A stretch of DNA of 64,000 bases from Dickeya undicola. GTDB lineage: Bacteria > Pseudomonadota > Gammaproteobacteria > Enterobacterales > Enterobacteriaceae. Below are positions 42,229 through 50,961 of this stretch, piece after piece. Location: assembly GCF_000784735.1 (NCBI RefSeq), contig NZ_JSYG01000022.1, forward strand, positions 1 through 64,000, written 5' to 3'. A model generated the notes under the pieces. That model did no database searches. It saw only the letters and a program-made list of their open reading frames with translations, and had not been told where the DNA came from. The number at the start of each line of letters is the position of its first letter. Position 1 is the first letter of the stretch. The position numbers were made by a program, and so were the translations under genes.

Positions 42229-43680
42229 ATGAAAAGAAAATCATTGATGCTGAGCGCGCTGGCATTGAGTCTGGCGATGGCTGTGGGAACGCTGCCAGCA
42301 ACGGCTACCGCTGCTGAGTCGGTGTCGTCATCCGGAGCTCAATTGCCCAGTCTGGCACCGATGCTGGAAAAGGTGATGCCGTCGGTGGTCAATATTTCCG
42401 TTGAAGGGCACACTGCCGCCACGCGCGGCGCGGCACAGCAGCAATTACCCCCTTTCTTCGGTGAAAACTCACCCTTCTGTCAGGAAGGGTCGCCGTTCCA
42501 GTCTTCGCCGATGTGTCAGGGGGAAGGCGATGATGACGAAGGCGATGGTGACGGCGGCAGCGCGCCGCAGCAGGCATTCCAGGCGCTGGGTGCCGGGGTT
42601 ATCATCAATGCCGCTAAAGGGTATGTGGTAACGAATAACCATGTGGTGGAAAACGCCGACAAGATTCAGGTTCGCCTCAGCGACGGTCGCAAGTATGACG
42701 CCAAGGTCATCGGGAAAGACCCACGCTCGGACGTCGCGCTGATCCAATTGAAGGATTTCCGCAACCTGACGGAGATTAAGATGGCGGACTCCGATCAACT
42801 GCGCGTAGGGGATTACGCGGTGGCGATCGGTAATCCTTATGGGCTGGGAGAAACCGCAACCTCCGGGATTATCTCTGCGTTGGGTCGTAGCGGCCTGAAT
42901 ATTGAAAATTACGAAGACTTTATCCAGACCGATGCCGCTATCAACCGCGGCAACTCCGGTGGTGCCTTGGTTAATCTCAATGGTGAACTGATCGGCCTGA
43001 ATACCGCGATCCTCGCACCGGGTGGTGGCAATATCGGTATCGGTTTTGCTATTCCCAGCAATATCGTGAAGAACCTGGTCAGCCAGATCGTCGAATACGG
43101 TGAAGTGAAGCGTGGTGAATTGGGTATTTTGGGTACAGAACTGAATTCCGATATCGCCAAGGCCATGAAAGTGGATGCTCAGCGTGGGGCCTTCGTCAGT
43201 CAGGTTCAGCCTAACTCCGCCGCCGCCAAAGCGGGCATCAAGGCTGGGGATGTCGTCGTATCGATGAACGGTAAAGCTATCAGTAGCTTCTCCGCATTAC
43301 GCGCTCAGATTGGTTCATTACCCGTGGGCAGTAAGCTGACACTGGGGCTGATTCGTGAAGGGAAACCGGTAACGGTAGAGGTGACCCTGCAACAAAGTAC
43401 ACAATCGCAGGTGGCGTCCGGCAACCTGAATTCTGCGATCGAAGGGGCTGAGTTGAGCAATACCCAGGTCAACGGTCAGAAAGGCGTGAAGGTTGAGAAG
43501 GTGAAACCGAATTCTGCCGCAGCGAAGATAGGCCTGAAACCTGATGATGTGATCCTTGGTGTGAACCAACAACCGGTAGAAAATATCGGTGAGCTGCGCA
43601 AGATTATCGACAGCAAGCCACCTGTGCTGGCGCTGAACATTCGACGTGGCAACAGCGATCTCTACCTGTTAATTCAATAA
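42229..43680 (+). CDS. degP: Periplasmic serine endoprotease/chaperone DegP
   Basis: 483 residues (E. coli 474). It degrades or refolds misfolded envelope proteins. A 27-residue or so signal peptide precedes the protease domain with the triad His138 (NNHVV), Asp168 (RSDVAL) and Ser243 (GNSGGAL). The LA-loop CQEGSPFQSSPMCQG is followed by an acidic insertion. Two PDZ domains follow. The ATG at 42229 gives the family signal; a GTG at 42214 is possible. It is a known sigma-E regulon member, and rpoE is in this window, but I could not identify a clean sigma-E promoter here. Confidence 0.95.
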   Translation: MKRKSLMLSALALSLAMAVGTLPATATAAESVSSSGAQLPSLAPMLEKVMPSVVNISVEGHTAATRGAAQQQLPPFFGENSPFCQEGSPFQSSPMCQGEGDDDEGDGDGGSAPQQAFQALGAGVIINAAKGYVVTNNHVVENADKIQVRLSDGRKYDAKVIGKDPRSDVALIQLKDFRNLTEIKMADSDQLRVGDYAVAIGNPYGLGETATSGIISALGRSGLNIENYEDFIQTDAAINRGNSGGALVNLNGELIGLNTAILAPGGGNIGIGFAIPSNIVKNLVSQIVEYGEVKRGELGILGTELNSDIAKAMKVDAQRGAFVSQVQPNSAAAKAGIKAGDVVVSMNGKAISSFSALRAQIGSLPVGSKLTLGLIREGKPVTVEVTLQQSTQSQVASGNLNSAIEGAELSNTQVNGQKGVKVEKVKPNSAAAKIGLKPDDVILGVNQQPVENIGELRKIIDSKPPVLALNIRRGNSDLYLLIQ

Positions 43681-43691
43681 CCTGACCATGG

Positions 43692-43723
43692 GCATGACCG
43701 GACGCGTCGACATCCGGTCATGC
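43692..43723 (+). terminator. Hairpin after degP
   Basis: An 11-bp perfect stem (43692-43702 with 43713-43723) lies 11 bp after the degP stop. The T run is short, so it is a likely but weak terminator. Confidence 0.55.
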
Positions 43724-43853
43724 TATTTCCCGCCTGTTTTGTGAGTTCTTCCACAGATTCTGTGTGATCCCCCGGTTTTTGTTCATTTGCACAATGTATG
43801 ACGCGATACCTGACGCTATGCTGGTGCGGTTGTCTCTATCCATCGAGGTTGAT

Positions 43854-45011
43854 ATGGCGTCATACCACCTGAATAACAAGCTGGCACAGGAAATTGTCGC
43901 ACGCACCATGAAAATTATTGATAGTAATATCAATGTAATGGATGCGCGCGGGCGGATTGTCGGCAGTGGCGATCGGGAGCGTATTGGGGAATTGCATGAA
44001 GGTGCATTACTGGTACTGTCGCAAGGACGGGTGGTGGATATTGATGACGCGGTAGCGCGGCATTTACACGGTGTCCGGCCTGGCATCAACTTGCCGCTGA
44101 AAATCGACGGTGAAATCGTCGGCGTGATTGGCCTGACTGGCAATCCCGGTCAGTTGCGCCAGTACGGTGAGCTGGTATGCATGACGGCTGAGATGATGCT
44201 GGAGCAGGCGCGATTGCTGCACATGCTGGCGCAGGACAGCCGTTTGCGGGAAGAATTGGTGCTGAATCTGATCCGTACTGATGATCTATCACCGGCGCTG
44301 ATGGAATGGGCGCAGCGCCTCGGCATTGACCTCAATCAGCCGCGAGTAGCGGCGGTGGTGGAAGTGGATAGCGGGCAGCTAGGCGTGGACAGCGCGATGG
44401 CCGAATTACAGCAATTGCAGACGTTGCTGACCACACCGGAGCGCAACAATCTGATTGCGATTGTTTCGCTGACGGAGATGGTGGTGCTGAAACCGGCGCT
44501 GAATAACCACGGCCGTTGGGATGCGGAAGAGCATCGCCGCCGCGTCGACACGCTGTTGTCGCGTATGGAGGAGAGCAGCCGGTTACGGGTACGGGTGGCG
44601 CTGGGCAACTATTTCACCGGTCCCGGCAGTATCGCGCGTTCCTATCGTACTGCCCGAACCACCATGAGTGTCGGTAAGCAGCGAATGCCAGCGCAGCGCA
44701 GTTACTTCTATCAGGACCTGATGCTGCCGGTGCTGCTTGATAGCCTGCGTGGCGGCTGGCAGGCCAACGAACTGGTGCGCCCGCTGGCCAGATTGAAGGC
44801 GATGGACAGCAATGGTTTGCTGCGTCGTACCCTCAACGCCTGGTTTCGTAACAACGTGCAGCCGGGAGCGACCGCTAAAGCGCTGTTTGTCCATCGTAAT
44901 ACGTTGGAGTACCGGTTAAACCGCATATCCGAATTGACCGGGCTTGATTTGGGCAACTTTGACGACAGGCTGCTACTGTATGTTGCACTGCAACTGGATG
45001 AAGAGCAGTAA
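43854..45011 (+). CDS. cdaR: Carbohydrate diacid regulator CdaR
   Basis: 385 residues, equal to E. coli CdaR. It activates glucarate, galactarate and glycerate catabolism genes. The N-terminal sugar-diacid recognition domain (VMDARGRIVGSGDRERIGELHEGA) is followed by the PucR-type C-terminal helix-turn-helix (TAKALFVHRNTLEYRLNRISELTG). The frame is open to 43764, but GAGG lies five bases before the ATG at 43854. It follows degP as in E. coli. Confidence 0.94.
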   Translation: MASYHLNNKLAQEIVARTMKIIDSNINVMDARGRIVGSGDRERIGELHEGALLVLSQGRVVDIDDAVARHLHGVRPGINLPLKIDGEIVGVIGLTGNPGQLRQYGELVCMTAEMMLEQARLLHMLAQDSRLREELVLNLIRTDDLSPALMEWAQRLGIDLNQPRVAAVVEVDSGQLGVDSAMAELQQLQTLLTTPERNNLIAIVSLTEMVVLKPALNNHGRWDAEEHRRRVDTLLSRMEESSRLRVRVALGNYFTGPGSIARSYRTARTTMSVGKQRMPAQRSYFYQDLMLPVLLDSLRGGWQANELVRPLARLKAMDSNGLLRRTLNAWFRNNVQPGATAKALFVHRNTLEYRLNRISELTGLDLGNFDDRLLLYVALQLDEEQ

Positions 45012-45297
45012 TTCACCTCTCTGAGGGCGTGCTAAGCAGTAGGTTGTAAGCCTGCTGCTTACCTTAGATTCAAATACGCTGTTAAGCCGTGAATAATATA
45101 ACCCGAGAGCATAAATTATCTCGAAACAGTATTTTTTCCCTCCTTCCTTATCCACTATTGTCCCTTCCATAGATAAAACCAGATACAGTTATATCGTTTA
45201 GCCGCTGTTCTGGTTGTCTGATGATAGTCCACCGGATTCTGGGGCTATTTTGATCGTTAGCGCAGGCAACGGACAGACTTTGAGGGGAGTAATAATA

Positions 45298-46308
45298 ATG
45301 TCAATGCGTCGTTTGGGATGGTCGCTGGCTACTGCCGCGTTGTTATTTTCGGGTATGGCTTCGGCTGCCACGGAGTTGCTGAATGTCTCTTATGACCCAA
45401 CCCGCGAATTTTATCAGCAATATAACGCGGCGTTTATCAAACACTGGAAAGAGACTACCGGCGAAACGATTTCGGTTAAAAACTCCCACGGTGGCTCAGG
45501 TAAGCAAGCGCGTTCTGTGATCGACGGGCTGCAGGCGGATGTTGTGACACTGGCGCTGGCGGGGGATATCGATGCACTTAATCTCAATCAACCGCTGATT
45601 GACCCTAAATGGCAGGCGCGCCTGCCGGATAACAGTACGCCTTATACCTCCACCATTGTGTTTCTGGTGCGAAAAGGTAACCCGAAACATATCAAAGACT
45701 GGGATGACCTGATTAAACCTGACGTACAGGTCATCACGCCGAACCCGAAAACGTCCGGTGGTGCTCGTTGGAACTTCCTGGCGGCCTGGGCTTATGCCAA
45801 GCATCTGCCGGGCGGAACGGATGAAAGCGCGCAGAAATTCGTCACCGAACTCTACAAACATGCACCTGTGCTGGATACTGGCGCGCGTGGTGCAACCATC
45901 AGTTTTGTTCAGCGCCAACTGGGTGATGTGTTGATTGCCTGGGAAAATGAGGCGTATCTGTCGCTGAAAGAGCAGGGTGGCGACCAGTTGGAAATTGTCA
46001 CACCATCTCTGTCCATTCTGGCGGAACCGCCGGTAGCGGTGGTTGATAAAGTGGTGGATCGCAAGGGAACACGTAAACAAGCGGAAGCCTATTTGAACTA
46101 CCTTTATAGCGATGAAGGGCAGCGTATCATCGCGCAAAACTTCTATCGTCCGCGCAACGCCAAAATCGCTGAAGAATTTAAATCTCAGTTTGCACCGGTA
46201 AAACTGGTGACGATCGATGAAGAGTTTGGTGGTTGGAAAAATGTACAGCCTAAATTCTTTGATGATGGCGGAGTGTTCGACGCTATTTTCAAGCAGATTA
46301 ATAAATAA
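45298..46308 (+). CDS. sbp: Sulfate-binding protein
   Basis: 336 residues with a 22-residue signal ending MASA-A. It captures sulfate in the periplasm for the CysTWA importer. It resembles E. coli Sbp more than Cys[61 protein letters not shown] and [18 protein letters not shown] lies about eight bases before the ATG at 45298. It heads an operon with cysT, cysW and cysA. CysB control is expected from the family but no site was assigned. Confidence 0.93.
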   Translation: MSMRRLGWSLATAALLFSGMASAATELLNVSYDPTREFYQQYNAAFIKHWKETTGETISVKNSHGGSGKQARSVIDGLQADVVTLALAGDIDALNLNQPLIDPKWQARLPDNSTPYTSTIVFLVRKGNPKHIKDWDDLIKPDVQVITPNPKTSGGARWNFLAAWAYAKHLPGGTDESAQKFVTELYKHAPVLDTGARGATISFVQRQLGDVLIAWENEAYLSLKEQGGDQLEIVTPSLSILAEPPVAVVDKVVDRKGTRKQAEAYLNYLYSDEGQRIIAQNFYRPRNAKIAEEFKSQFAPVKLVTIDEEFGGWKNVQPKFFDDGGVFDAIFKQINK

Positions 46309-46325
46309 GTTATTTGTTGAGCGTG

Positions 46326-46351
46326 AAAACCGCCTCCATCAGGGCGGTTTT
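46326..46351 (+). terminator. Intercistronic hairpin between sbp and cysT
   Basis: A 9-bp stem AAAACCGCC/GGCGGTTTT (46326-46334 with 46343-46351) begins 17 bases after the sbp stop. It could act as a partial terminator or as a 3' stabiliser, giving more binding protein than permease. Confidence 0.55.
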
Positions 46352-46405
46352 GCCACGTGGGTTGTCTGAGTCGGTAATTCGTGTTTCATCATTGAAAGGC
46401 TTGTT

Positions 46406-47218
46406 ATGTCGCGACGTATTTCACCGGTAATGCCCGGTTTTGGCCTGACTTTGGGCTTTAGCCTTACTTATCTGGGGCTGCTTGTCCTGATTCCGCTGGC
46501 AACCCTATTTTTGTACGCCAGTCAGCTGACGTTGACCCAATTCTGGGAATTGATCACCAGTCGTCAGGTATTGTTTTCCTTACGGTTATCCTTTGGTTCA
46601 GCACTGACGGCGGCATTCGTCAACGGTATTCTGGGGACATTGCTGGCCTGGGTGCTGGTGCGCTACACCTTTCCCGGCCGGAAGATTATCGATGCGATGA
46701 TCGATATGCCATTTGCCTTGCCTACCGCCGTCGCGGGGATTGCGCTCACATCGCTGTATGCGCCGAATGGGCTGATTGGTTCACTTTTTCCTTTCCGCAT
46801 CGCCTACACGGGGATAGGTATCACGCTGGCGCTGATTTTTGTCACGCTCCCCTTTGTGGTGCGCACGCTACAGCCGGTGTTGGCGGATATTCCCAAAGAG
46901 GTGGAAGAGGCTTCCGCCTGTCTGGGGGCCAGCCCGTGGCAGACCTTCCTCCATGTTCTGCTGCCCGCTATTTTACCTGCCTGGCTTACCGGTTTTGCGT
47001 TGGCGTTCGCTCGCGGCGTGGGGGAATATGGCTCGGTAGTATTTATTGCCGGTAACATCCCGTTCAAGACGGAAATCCTGCCGCTGCTGATTGTTTCCAA
47101 ACTGGACCAGTACGATTACAAGGGGGCAACCGGTATCGGTGCGTTTATGCTGGTTGTCTCTTTCATCATGCTGTTGCTGATTAATTTGCTGCAACGGCGC
47201 ATTCAACCGAAGTTATAA
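46406..47218 (+). CDS. cysT: Sulfate/thiosulfate ABC transporter permease CysT
   Basis: 270 residues (E. coli CysU/CysT 277) with about six membrane segments. The permease EAA loop is EEASACLGASPWQTFLHVLLPAILP. Sulfate-permease features include MPFALPTAVAGIAL and RGVGEYGSVVFIAGN. It sits three bases before cysW. Confidence 0.94.
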   Translation: MSRRISPVMPGFGLTLGFSLTYLGLLVLIPLATLFLYASQLTLTQFWELITSRQVLFSLRLSFGSALTAAFVNGILGTLLAWVLVRYTFPGRKIIDAMIDMPFALPTAVAGIALTSLYAPNGLIGSLFPFRIAYTGIGITLALIFVTLPFVVRTLQPVLADIPKEVEEASACLGASPWQTFLHVLLPAILPAWLTGFALAFARGVGEYGSVVFIAGNIPFKTEILPLLIVSKLDQYDYKGATGIGAFMLVVSFIMLLLINLLQRRIQPKL

Positions 47219-47221
47219 AGG

Positions 47222-48112
47222 ATGAGCATGGATCACAGTATTTCTGCGCCTGTGACGGTGCGCCCGTCCTGCGTCACTCGTCCCGTCGCTTTTTATGTGC
47301 TGACTACGCTGGCGTGGGTGGTGTTTTTATTGATTCTGGTATTGCCGCTGATCATGGTGGTGACCCAGGGATTGCATAACGGTATCGGCGCGTTCTGGAA
47401 TGCGATCACCGAACCGGATGCGGTGTCTGCGCTCAAGCTGACGCTGCTGGCGACAGTCATTTCAGTGCCGTTGAATATGGTGTTCGGGCTGACGATTGCC
47501 TGGTGCGTGACCAAGTTCGAATTCCGCGGCAAATCGCTACTACTGGCACTGCTGGACTTGCCGTTTTCAGTGTCGCCGGTGGTAACTGGCCTGATGTATG
47601 TGCTGTTATTTGGTGCCCAGAGCAAGCTGTATCCGTTCCTGACCGAGCATAATTTGCAAATCGTCTATGCCGTGCCCGGCATCGTGCTGGCGACCATGTT
47701 TGTCACTTTGCCTTATGTGGCGCGTGAGCTGATTCCGCTGATGGAGCAACAAGGCAGTCAGGAAGAAGAGGCCGCCAGACTGCTGGGTGCGAACGGCTGG
47801 CAGATGTTCTGGCACATCACATTGCCGAATGTGAAATGGGCACTGATTTACGGTGTGGTGCTGTGTACCGCCCGCGCGATGGGCGAGTTTGGTGCTGTGT
47901 CGGTGGTGTCTGGTCATATTCGCGGCTTGACCAATACCTTGCCGCTGCATATCGAGATTCTTTATAACGAATACAACATTGTTGCTGCGTTCAGTGTGGC
48001 CATTCTGCTGCTGGTGATGTCACTGGTAGTACTGTTGCTGCGCCAGTGGAGCGAAACGCATTTGTCGACACAACAAGAGAAACAACAGGAGCTGACCGGA
48101 AATGAGCATTGA
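47222..48112 (+). CDS. cysW: Sulfate/thiosulfate ABC transporter permease CysW
   Basis: 296 residues (E. coli 291) with about six membrane segments. The EAA loop is [24 protein letters not shown], and the family motifs [14 protein letters not shown] and [15 protein letters not shown] are present. Its end overlaps the cysA start by 11 bases, which suggests coupled translation. Confidence 0.94.
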   Translation: MSMDHSISAPVTVRPSCVTRPVAFYVLTTLAWVVFLLILVLPLIMVVTQGLHNGIGAFWNAITEPDAVSALKLTLLATVISVPLNMVFGLTIAWCVTKFEFRGKSLLLALLDLPFSVSPVVTGLMYVLLFGAQSKLYPFLTEHNLQIVYAVPGIVLATMFVTLPYVARELIPLMEQQGSQEEEAARLLGANGWQMFWHITLPNVKWALIYGVVLCTARAMGEFGAVSVVSGHIRGLTNTLPLHIEILYNEYNIVAAFSVAILLLVMSLVVLLLRQWSETHLSTQQEKQQELTGNEH

Positions 48113-49094
48113 GGTTCACAACGTTAACAAACAGTTTGGTCAGTTCCGGGCTCTCCATCAGATCAATTTATCGATCCAGAGTGGTGAACTGGTGGCGCTG
48201 TTGGGGCCGTCCGGTTGTGGCAAAACCACGCTGTTGCGCATTATTGCTGGCCTGGAAACACCGGATAGCGGCAGTATTGTGTTCCACGGTGAGGATGTGT
48301 CGGGGCACGATGTGCGCGATCGTCATGTCGGCTTTGTTTTCCAGCACTATGCGCTGTTCCGGCATATGACGGTGTTCGATAACGTGGCATTTGGGCTGCG
48401 TATGAAACCGAAAGCGATACGGCCGTCAAAGCGGGATATCGAAAGCAAGGTGCGCGAGCTGTTAAATATGGTGCAACTGGAATGGCTGGCGGATCGTTAC
48501 CCGGAACAGTTATCCGGCGGTCAGCGCCAGCGTATCGCTCTGGCGCGAGCGTTGATTGTTGAGCCGCGTATCTTGTTGCTGGACGAGCCATTTGGCGCGT
48601 TGGATGCCAAAGTGCGTAAAGAGCTGCGCCGTTGGCTGTCACGTCTGCATGAAGAAATTAACCTGACATCGGTGTTTGTCACCCATGATCAGGAGGAAGC
48701 GATGGAAGTGGCAGACCGCATCGTGTTGATGAACAAAGGCGTTATTGAGCAGATTGGCACGCCTGATGAGGTGTATAACCGCCCGGCGACCGAATTTGTC
48801 TATAACTTCCTGGGTGACAGCAACCGATTGAAACTGGCTGGCAATGATCAGACGATTCAGTTCCGTCCGCATGAGGTGGCATTGTCGAAACAGACGCAGG
48901 CCGACTTTCAGCCAGTGGAGGTCAAGGACATCCGTCCGCTGGGCGCACTGACGCGGTTGGTGCTGAAGGTTGACGGCAACAATGAATTGATCGAAGCAGA
49001 AGTCGCGCATGATGACGAGGTGCTGGCTGGGTTGCACCGCGGTGATGTCGTGCAGTTCAAACCGAAGCGTTATAACCACGACTGGGAAATCTGA
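48102..49094 (+). CDS. cysA: Sulfate/thiosulfate import ATP-binding protein CysA
   Basis: 330 residues. Canonical ABC motifs: Walker [11 protein letters not shown]-loop [16 protein letters not shown], signature LSGGQRQR, Walker [12 protein letters not shown] and H-loop [10 protein letters not shown] shorter TOBE-like C-terminus follows; E. coli CysA is 365 residues, so about 35 residues are missing at the C-terminal end. It is the last gene of the sulfate operon. Confidence 0.94.
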   Translation: MSIEVHNVNKQFGQFRALHQINLSIQSGELVALLGPSGCGKTTLLRIIAGLETPDSGSIVFHGEDVSGHDVRDRHVGFVFQHYALFRHMTVFDNVAFGLRMKPKAIRPSKRDIESKVRELLNMVQLEWLADRYPEQLSGGQRQRIALARALIVEPRILLLDEPFGALDAKVRKELRRWLSRLHEEINLTSVFVTHDQEEAMEVADRIVLMNKGVIEQIGTPDEVYNRPATEFVYNFLGDSNRLKLAGNDQTIQFRPHEVALSKQTQADFQPVEVKDIRPLGALTRLVLKVDGNNELIEAEVAHDDEVLAGLHRGDVVQFKPKRYNHDWEI

Positions 49095-49097
49095 CCA

Positions 49098-49127
49098 TAA
49101 AAAAACGCCCGCAAGGGCGTTTTTTCC
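49098..49127. terminator. Terminator after cysA
   Basis: An AAACGCCC-GCAA-GGGCGTTT hairpin flanked by A and T runs lies just after the cysA stop. It can serve the convergent doxX gene too. Confidence 0.85.
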
Positions 49128-49142
49128 AAGAGCATCTGGAGA

Positions 49143-49577
49143 TTAACGGTAGTCTTCATTAGAGACTACGGAGTAGCGGCCGCTACCCATCAGCATAATC
49201 ACCAGACTGCACAGGAAATAGAATGCTTCGCCTTCCAGCCCCCATGCGCCCACATTGGTGATGGTGAATAATTTGCCCATGGTGACCAGCAATGTTGCGA
49301 CCAGCAGGTTAAACGCTACCACAGCCGCAGAAATACGGGTCAACACGCCCAAAACAATCAGGACTGGGGCGATAACTTCGCCAATGTAGGCACCGTAGGC
49401 GATAAAGCCAGGCAGGCCGTGTTGCGCCAGCATACCGGCGATCCAACCCACGCCGTTTTCGATTTTGGCGACGCCATGAAACAACAGCAGAATACCGACG
49501 GTCAAACGCAGCAACAGTTTGCCGCCGTCCGGATGGTTGGTTAAACCGGTAAAGAGTTTATTGGCTTTAGCTATCAT
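49143..49577 (-). CDS. DoxX family membrane protein
   Basis: 144 residues with four predicted membrane segments (about 21-41, 57-77, 80-100, 112-132). The family pattern is visible: LRLTVGILLLFHGVAKI near the N-terminus and GAYIGEVIAPVLIVLGVLTR in the middle. The role is unknown; homologues are small integral membrane proteins such as E. coli YqjF. AAGGG lies seven bases before the ATG. It is convergent with cysA. Confidence 0.85.
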   Translation of the reverse strand: MIAKANKLFTGLTNHPDGGKLLLRLTVGILLLFHGVAKIENGVGWIAGMLAQHGLPGFIAYGAYIGEVIAPVLIVLGVLTRISAAVVAFNLLVATLLVTMGKLFTITNVGAWGLEGEAFYFLCSLVIMLMGSGRYSVVSNEDYR

Positions 49578-49903
49578 CGTCTTACCCTTATAAGAATGCG
49601 TTTTATTACGATGCTAGTGTCGTCTTTTGGCCTTGGAATAAAAAACCAATACATTTGACGTTCCTTATCAAAAATTTTGCGTGATGTAGGCGGTTTTTTT
49701 AACGTTGGCAAAAGCGGACGTGAACTGGTGGATATTTGAATGCAGGGAGCGCTAAAGCGTGCTATTCGTAGCGAGAGGACAATCTGAAGGCGATTGGAAC
49801 AGAAATTAAAAGAAAAACAACGCGAGAACCAGGAGTTACCTTGTGCGGTAGCATACACGGTTTTCATGATTCTTGAGGATATGACCAAACTAGGCGAGGT
49901 AAT
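49578..49903. other. Intergenic stretch between doxX and the tRNA-linked repeats
   Basis: No convincing gene. It should hold the doxX promoter. Reading frames that cross into the repeats are not supported by ribosome-binding sites or homology I recognise. Confidence 0.5.
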
Positions 49904-50245
49904 TGGTGGGTCGTGCAGGATGACTCGGCCTGTGGCCTCGCCCTTCGGGCCAGCGCGATGCGCTGTTGTCTCGCTCCGATCGACTCGAACCTGAATGCAG
50001 GTTCTCACCTGCACAACATCGTGCACGTGTGAGGCATTAGCGTGAACAAGTGGGGAAGGTAATACATTTAGCGGTGGTGGGTCGTGCAGGATGACTCGGC
50101 CTGTGGCCTCGCCCTTCGGGCCAGCGCGATGCGCTGTTGTCTCGCTCCGCTCGACTCGAACCTGAATGCAGGTTCTCACCTGCACAACATCGTGTGCGTG
50201 TGAGGCATTAGCGTGAACAAGTGGAGAAGGTGATACATTTAGCGG
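49904..50245 (-). repeat. Two tandem 171-bp repeats, each carrying a copy of the tRNA-Lys 3' end
   Basis: Units at 49904-50074 and 50075-50245 differ at about five positions. Each begins (plus strand) with an 18-base copy of the sequence that ends the adjacent tRNA-Lys gene, TGGTGGGTCGTGCAGGAT, including the CCA complement, followed by a 153-base spacer. The spacer has overlapping hairpins (GAACCTG/CAGGTTC and TGCAGGT/ACCTGCA share one arm). In transcript order: tRNA-Lys, spacer, tRNA 3' end, spacer, tRNA 3' end. This recalls the 178-bp rtT repeats after E. coli tyrT. Confidence 0.9.
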
Positions 50246-50321
50246 TGGTGGGTCGTGCAGGATTCGAACCTGCGACCAATTGATTAAAAGTCAACTGCTC
50301 TACCGACTGAGCTAACGACCC
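50246..50321 (-). tRNA. lysV: tRNA-Lys (anticodon TTT)
   Basis: 76 bases on the minus strand with encoded CCA; acceptor GGGTCGT/ACGACCC pairs, the anticodon loop is CTTTTAA with TTT at 50286-50288, and the T-arm is GGTTCGAATCC. It is the last tRNA of the val-val-val-lys operon, the same set as E. coli valUXY-lysV beside gltX. Confidence 0.97.
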
Positions 50322-50328
50322 GCAGAAG

Positions 50329-50404
50329 TGGTGGGTGATGACGGGATCGAACCGCCGACCCCCTCCTTGTAAGGGAGGTGCTCTCCCAGCTGAGCTAATC
50401 ACCC
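50329..50404 (-). tRNA. tRNA-Val (anticodon TAC), copy 1
   Basis: 76 bases, minus strand, CCA encoded. The sequence reads as E. coli tRNA-Val(UAC), with acceptor GGGTGAT and anticodon stem around CTTACAAG. It lies seven bases upstream of tRNA-Lys in the operon. Confidence 0.97.
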
Positions 50405-50447
50405 ACTTCTGTACTTCATTACAGTAAGAAGACAGCTGGTATGAGAT

Positions 50448-50523
50448 TGGTGGGTGATGACGGGATCGAACCGCCGACCCCCTCCTTGTAAGGGAGGTGC
50501 TCTCCCAGCTGAGCTAATCACCC
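50448..50523 (-). tRNA. tRNA-Val (anticodon TAC), copy 2
   Basis: Identical to the other two tRNA-Val genes of the cluster over all 76 bases. The 43-base spacers differ from each other, so only the mature gene is held identical. Confidence 0.97.
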
Positions 50524-50567
50524 AATCTCAATTCTTCTTACTTTACACAGCGCGGCACTCTAAAGAG

Positions 50568-50643
50568 TGGTGGGTGATGACGGGATCGAACCGCCGACCC
50601 CCTCCTTGTAAGGGAGGTGCTCTCCCAGCTGAGCTAATCACCC
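50568..50643 (-). tRNA. tRNA-Val (anticodon TAC), copy 3
   Basis: First gene of the tRNA operon, identical to the other copies. The promoter lies directly upstream. Confidence 0.97.
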
Positions 50644-50660
50644 CCGCTGTGTGGAGTCGC

Positions 50661-50688
50661 ATTATAGGGATACTTGAATATGAGTCAA
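50661..50688 (-). promoter_or_regulatory. Promoter of the tRNA-Val/Lys operon
   Basis: On the minus strand TTGACT (complement of 50683-50688) and a perfect TATAAT (complement of 50661-50666) are 16 bp apart. GCG-rich sequence follows the -10, the usual discriminator of stringently controlled stable-RNA promoters. Confidence 0.85.
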
Positions 50689-50716
50689 CGCTTTTTAAAA
50701 CGAAAATAGTCGTTCG

Positions 50717-50745
50717 TTGTAAAATTAGTCGATATGCCGTATTTA
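50717..50745 (+). promoter_or_regulatory. Possible gltX promoter
   Basis: TTGTAA (50717-50722) and TATTTA (50740-50745) with a 17-bp spacer face gltX. The match is moderate. The 318-bp gap between the tRNA-Val genes and gltX holds this and the divergent tRNA promoter, and no other gene was seen. Confidence 0.4.
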
Positions 50746-50961
50746 TGGGCGTTATCGTTGAATCCTTGCGCATTTTACCTGTGTTAGGCCTGGAGCGATG
50801 CGGTTATAGCGTTGAGGAATCGGGGGGGAGTGATAGAATATTGCCCACTTTAAGCAGGCTGTGCCGCGCGCTGATGGCGCTCACCCTTGATGGCGGGGCA
50901 CAGTCCGGAATCCTGGTTGGTGTTGACCGACCGTTGCTGTCTAATGAAGGCCGTAATCCCA

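Noticed and set aside
45033-45061. Hairpin after cdaR as a terminator
   Set aside because: The 11-bp stem (one G-T pair) is real, but no T run follows, so a terminator call is not supported.
49574-50185. Minus-strand open frame of 203 codons with an internal repeat of a ~37-residue segment
   Set aside because: The repetition follows directly from the two 171-bp DNA repeats and the tRNA-Lys 3' end copies. There is no ribosome-binding site, and it runs into the doxX start.
50329-50643. Three regularly spaced ~76-bp repeats that could suggest a CRISPR-like array
   Set aside because: The repeats are complete tRNA-Val genes with cloverleaf structure; the spacers are ordinary tRNA-operon spacers.
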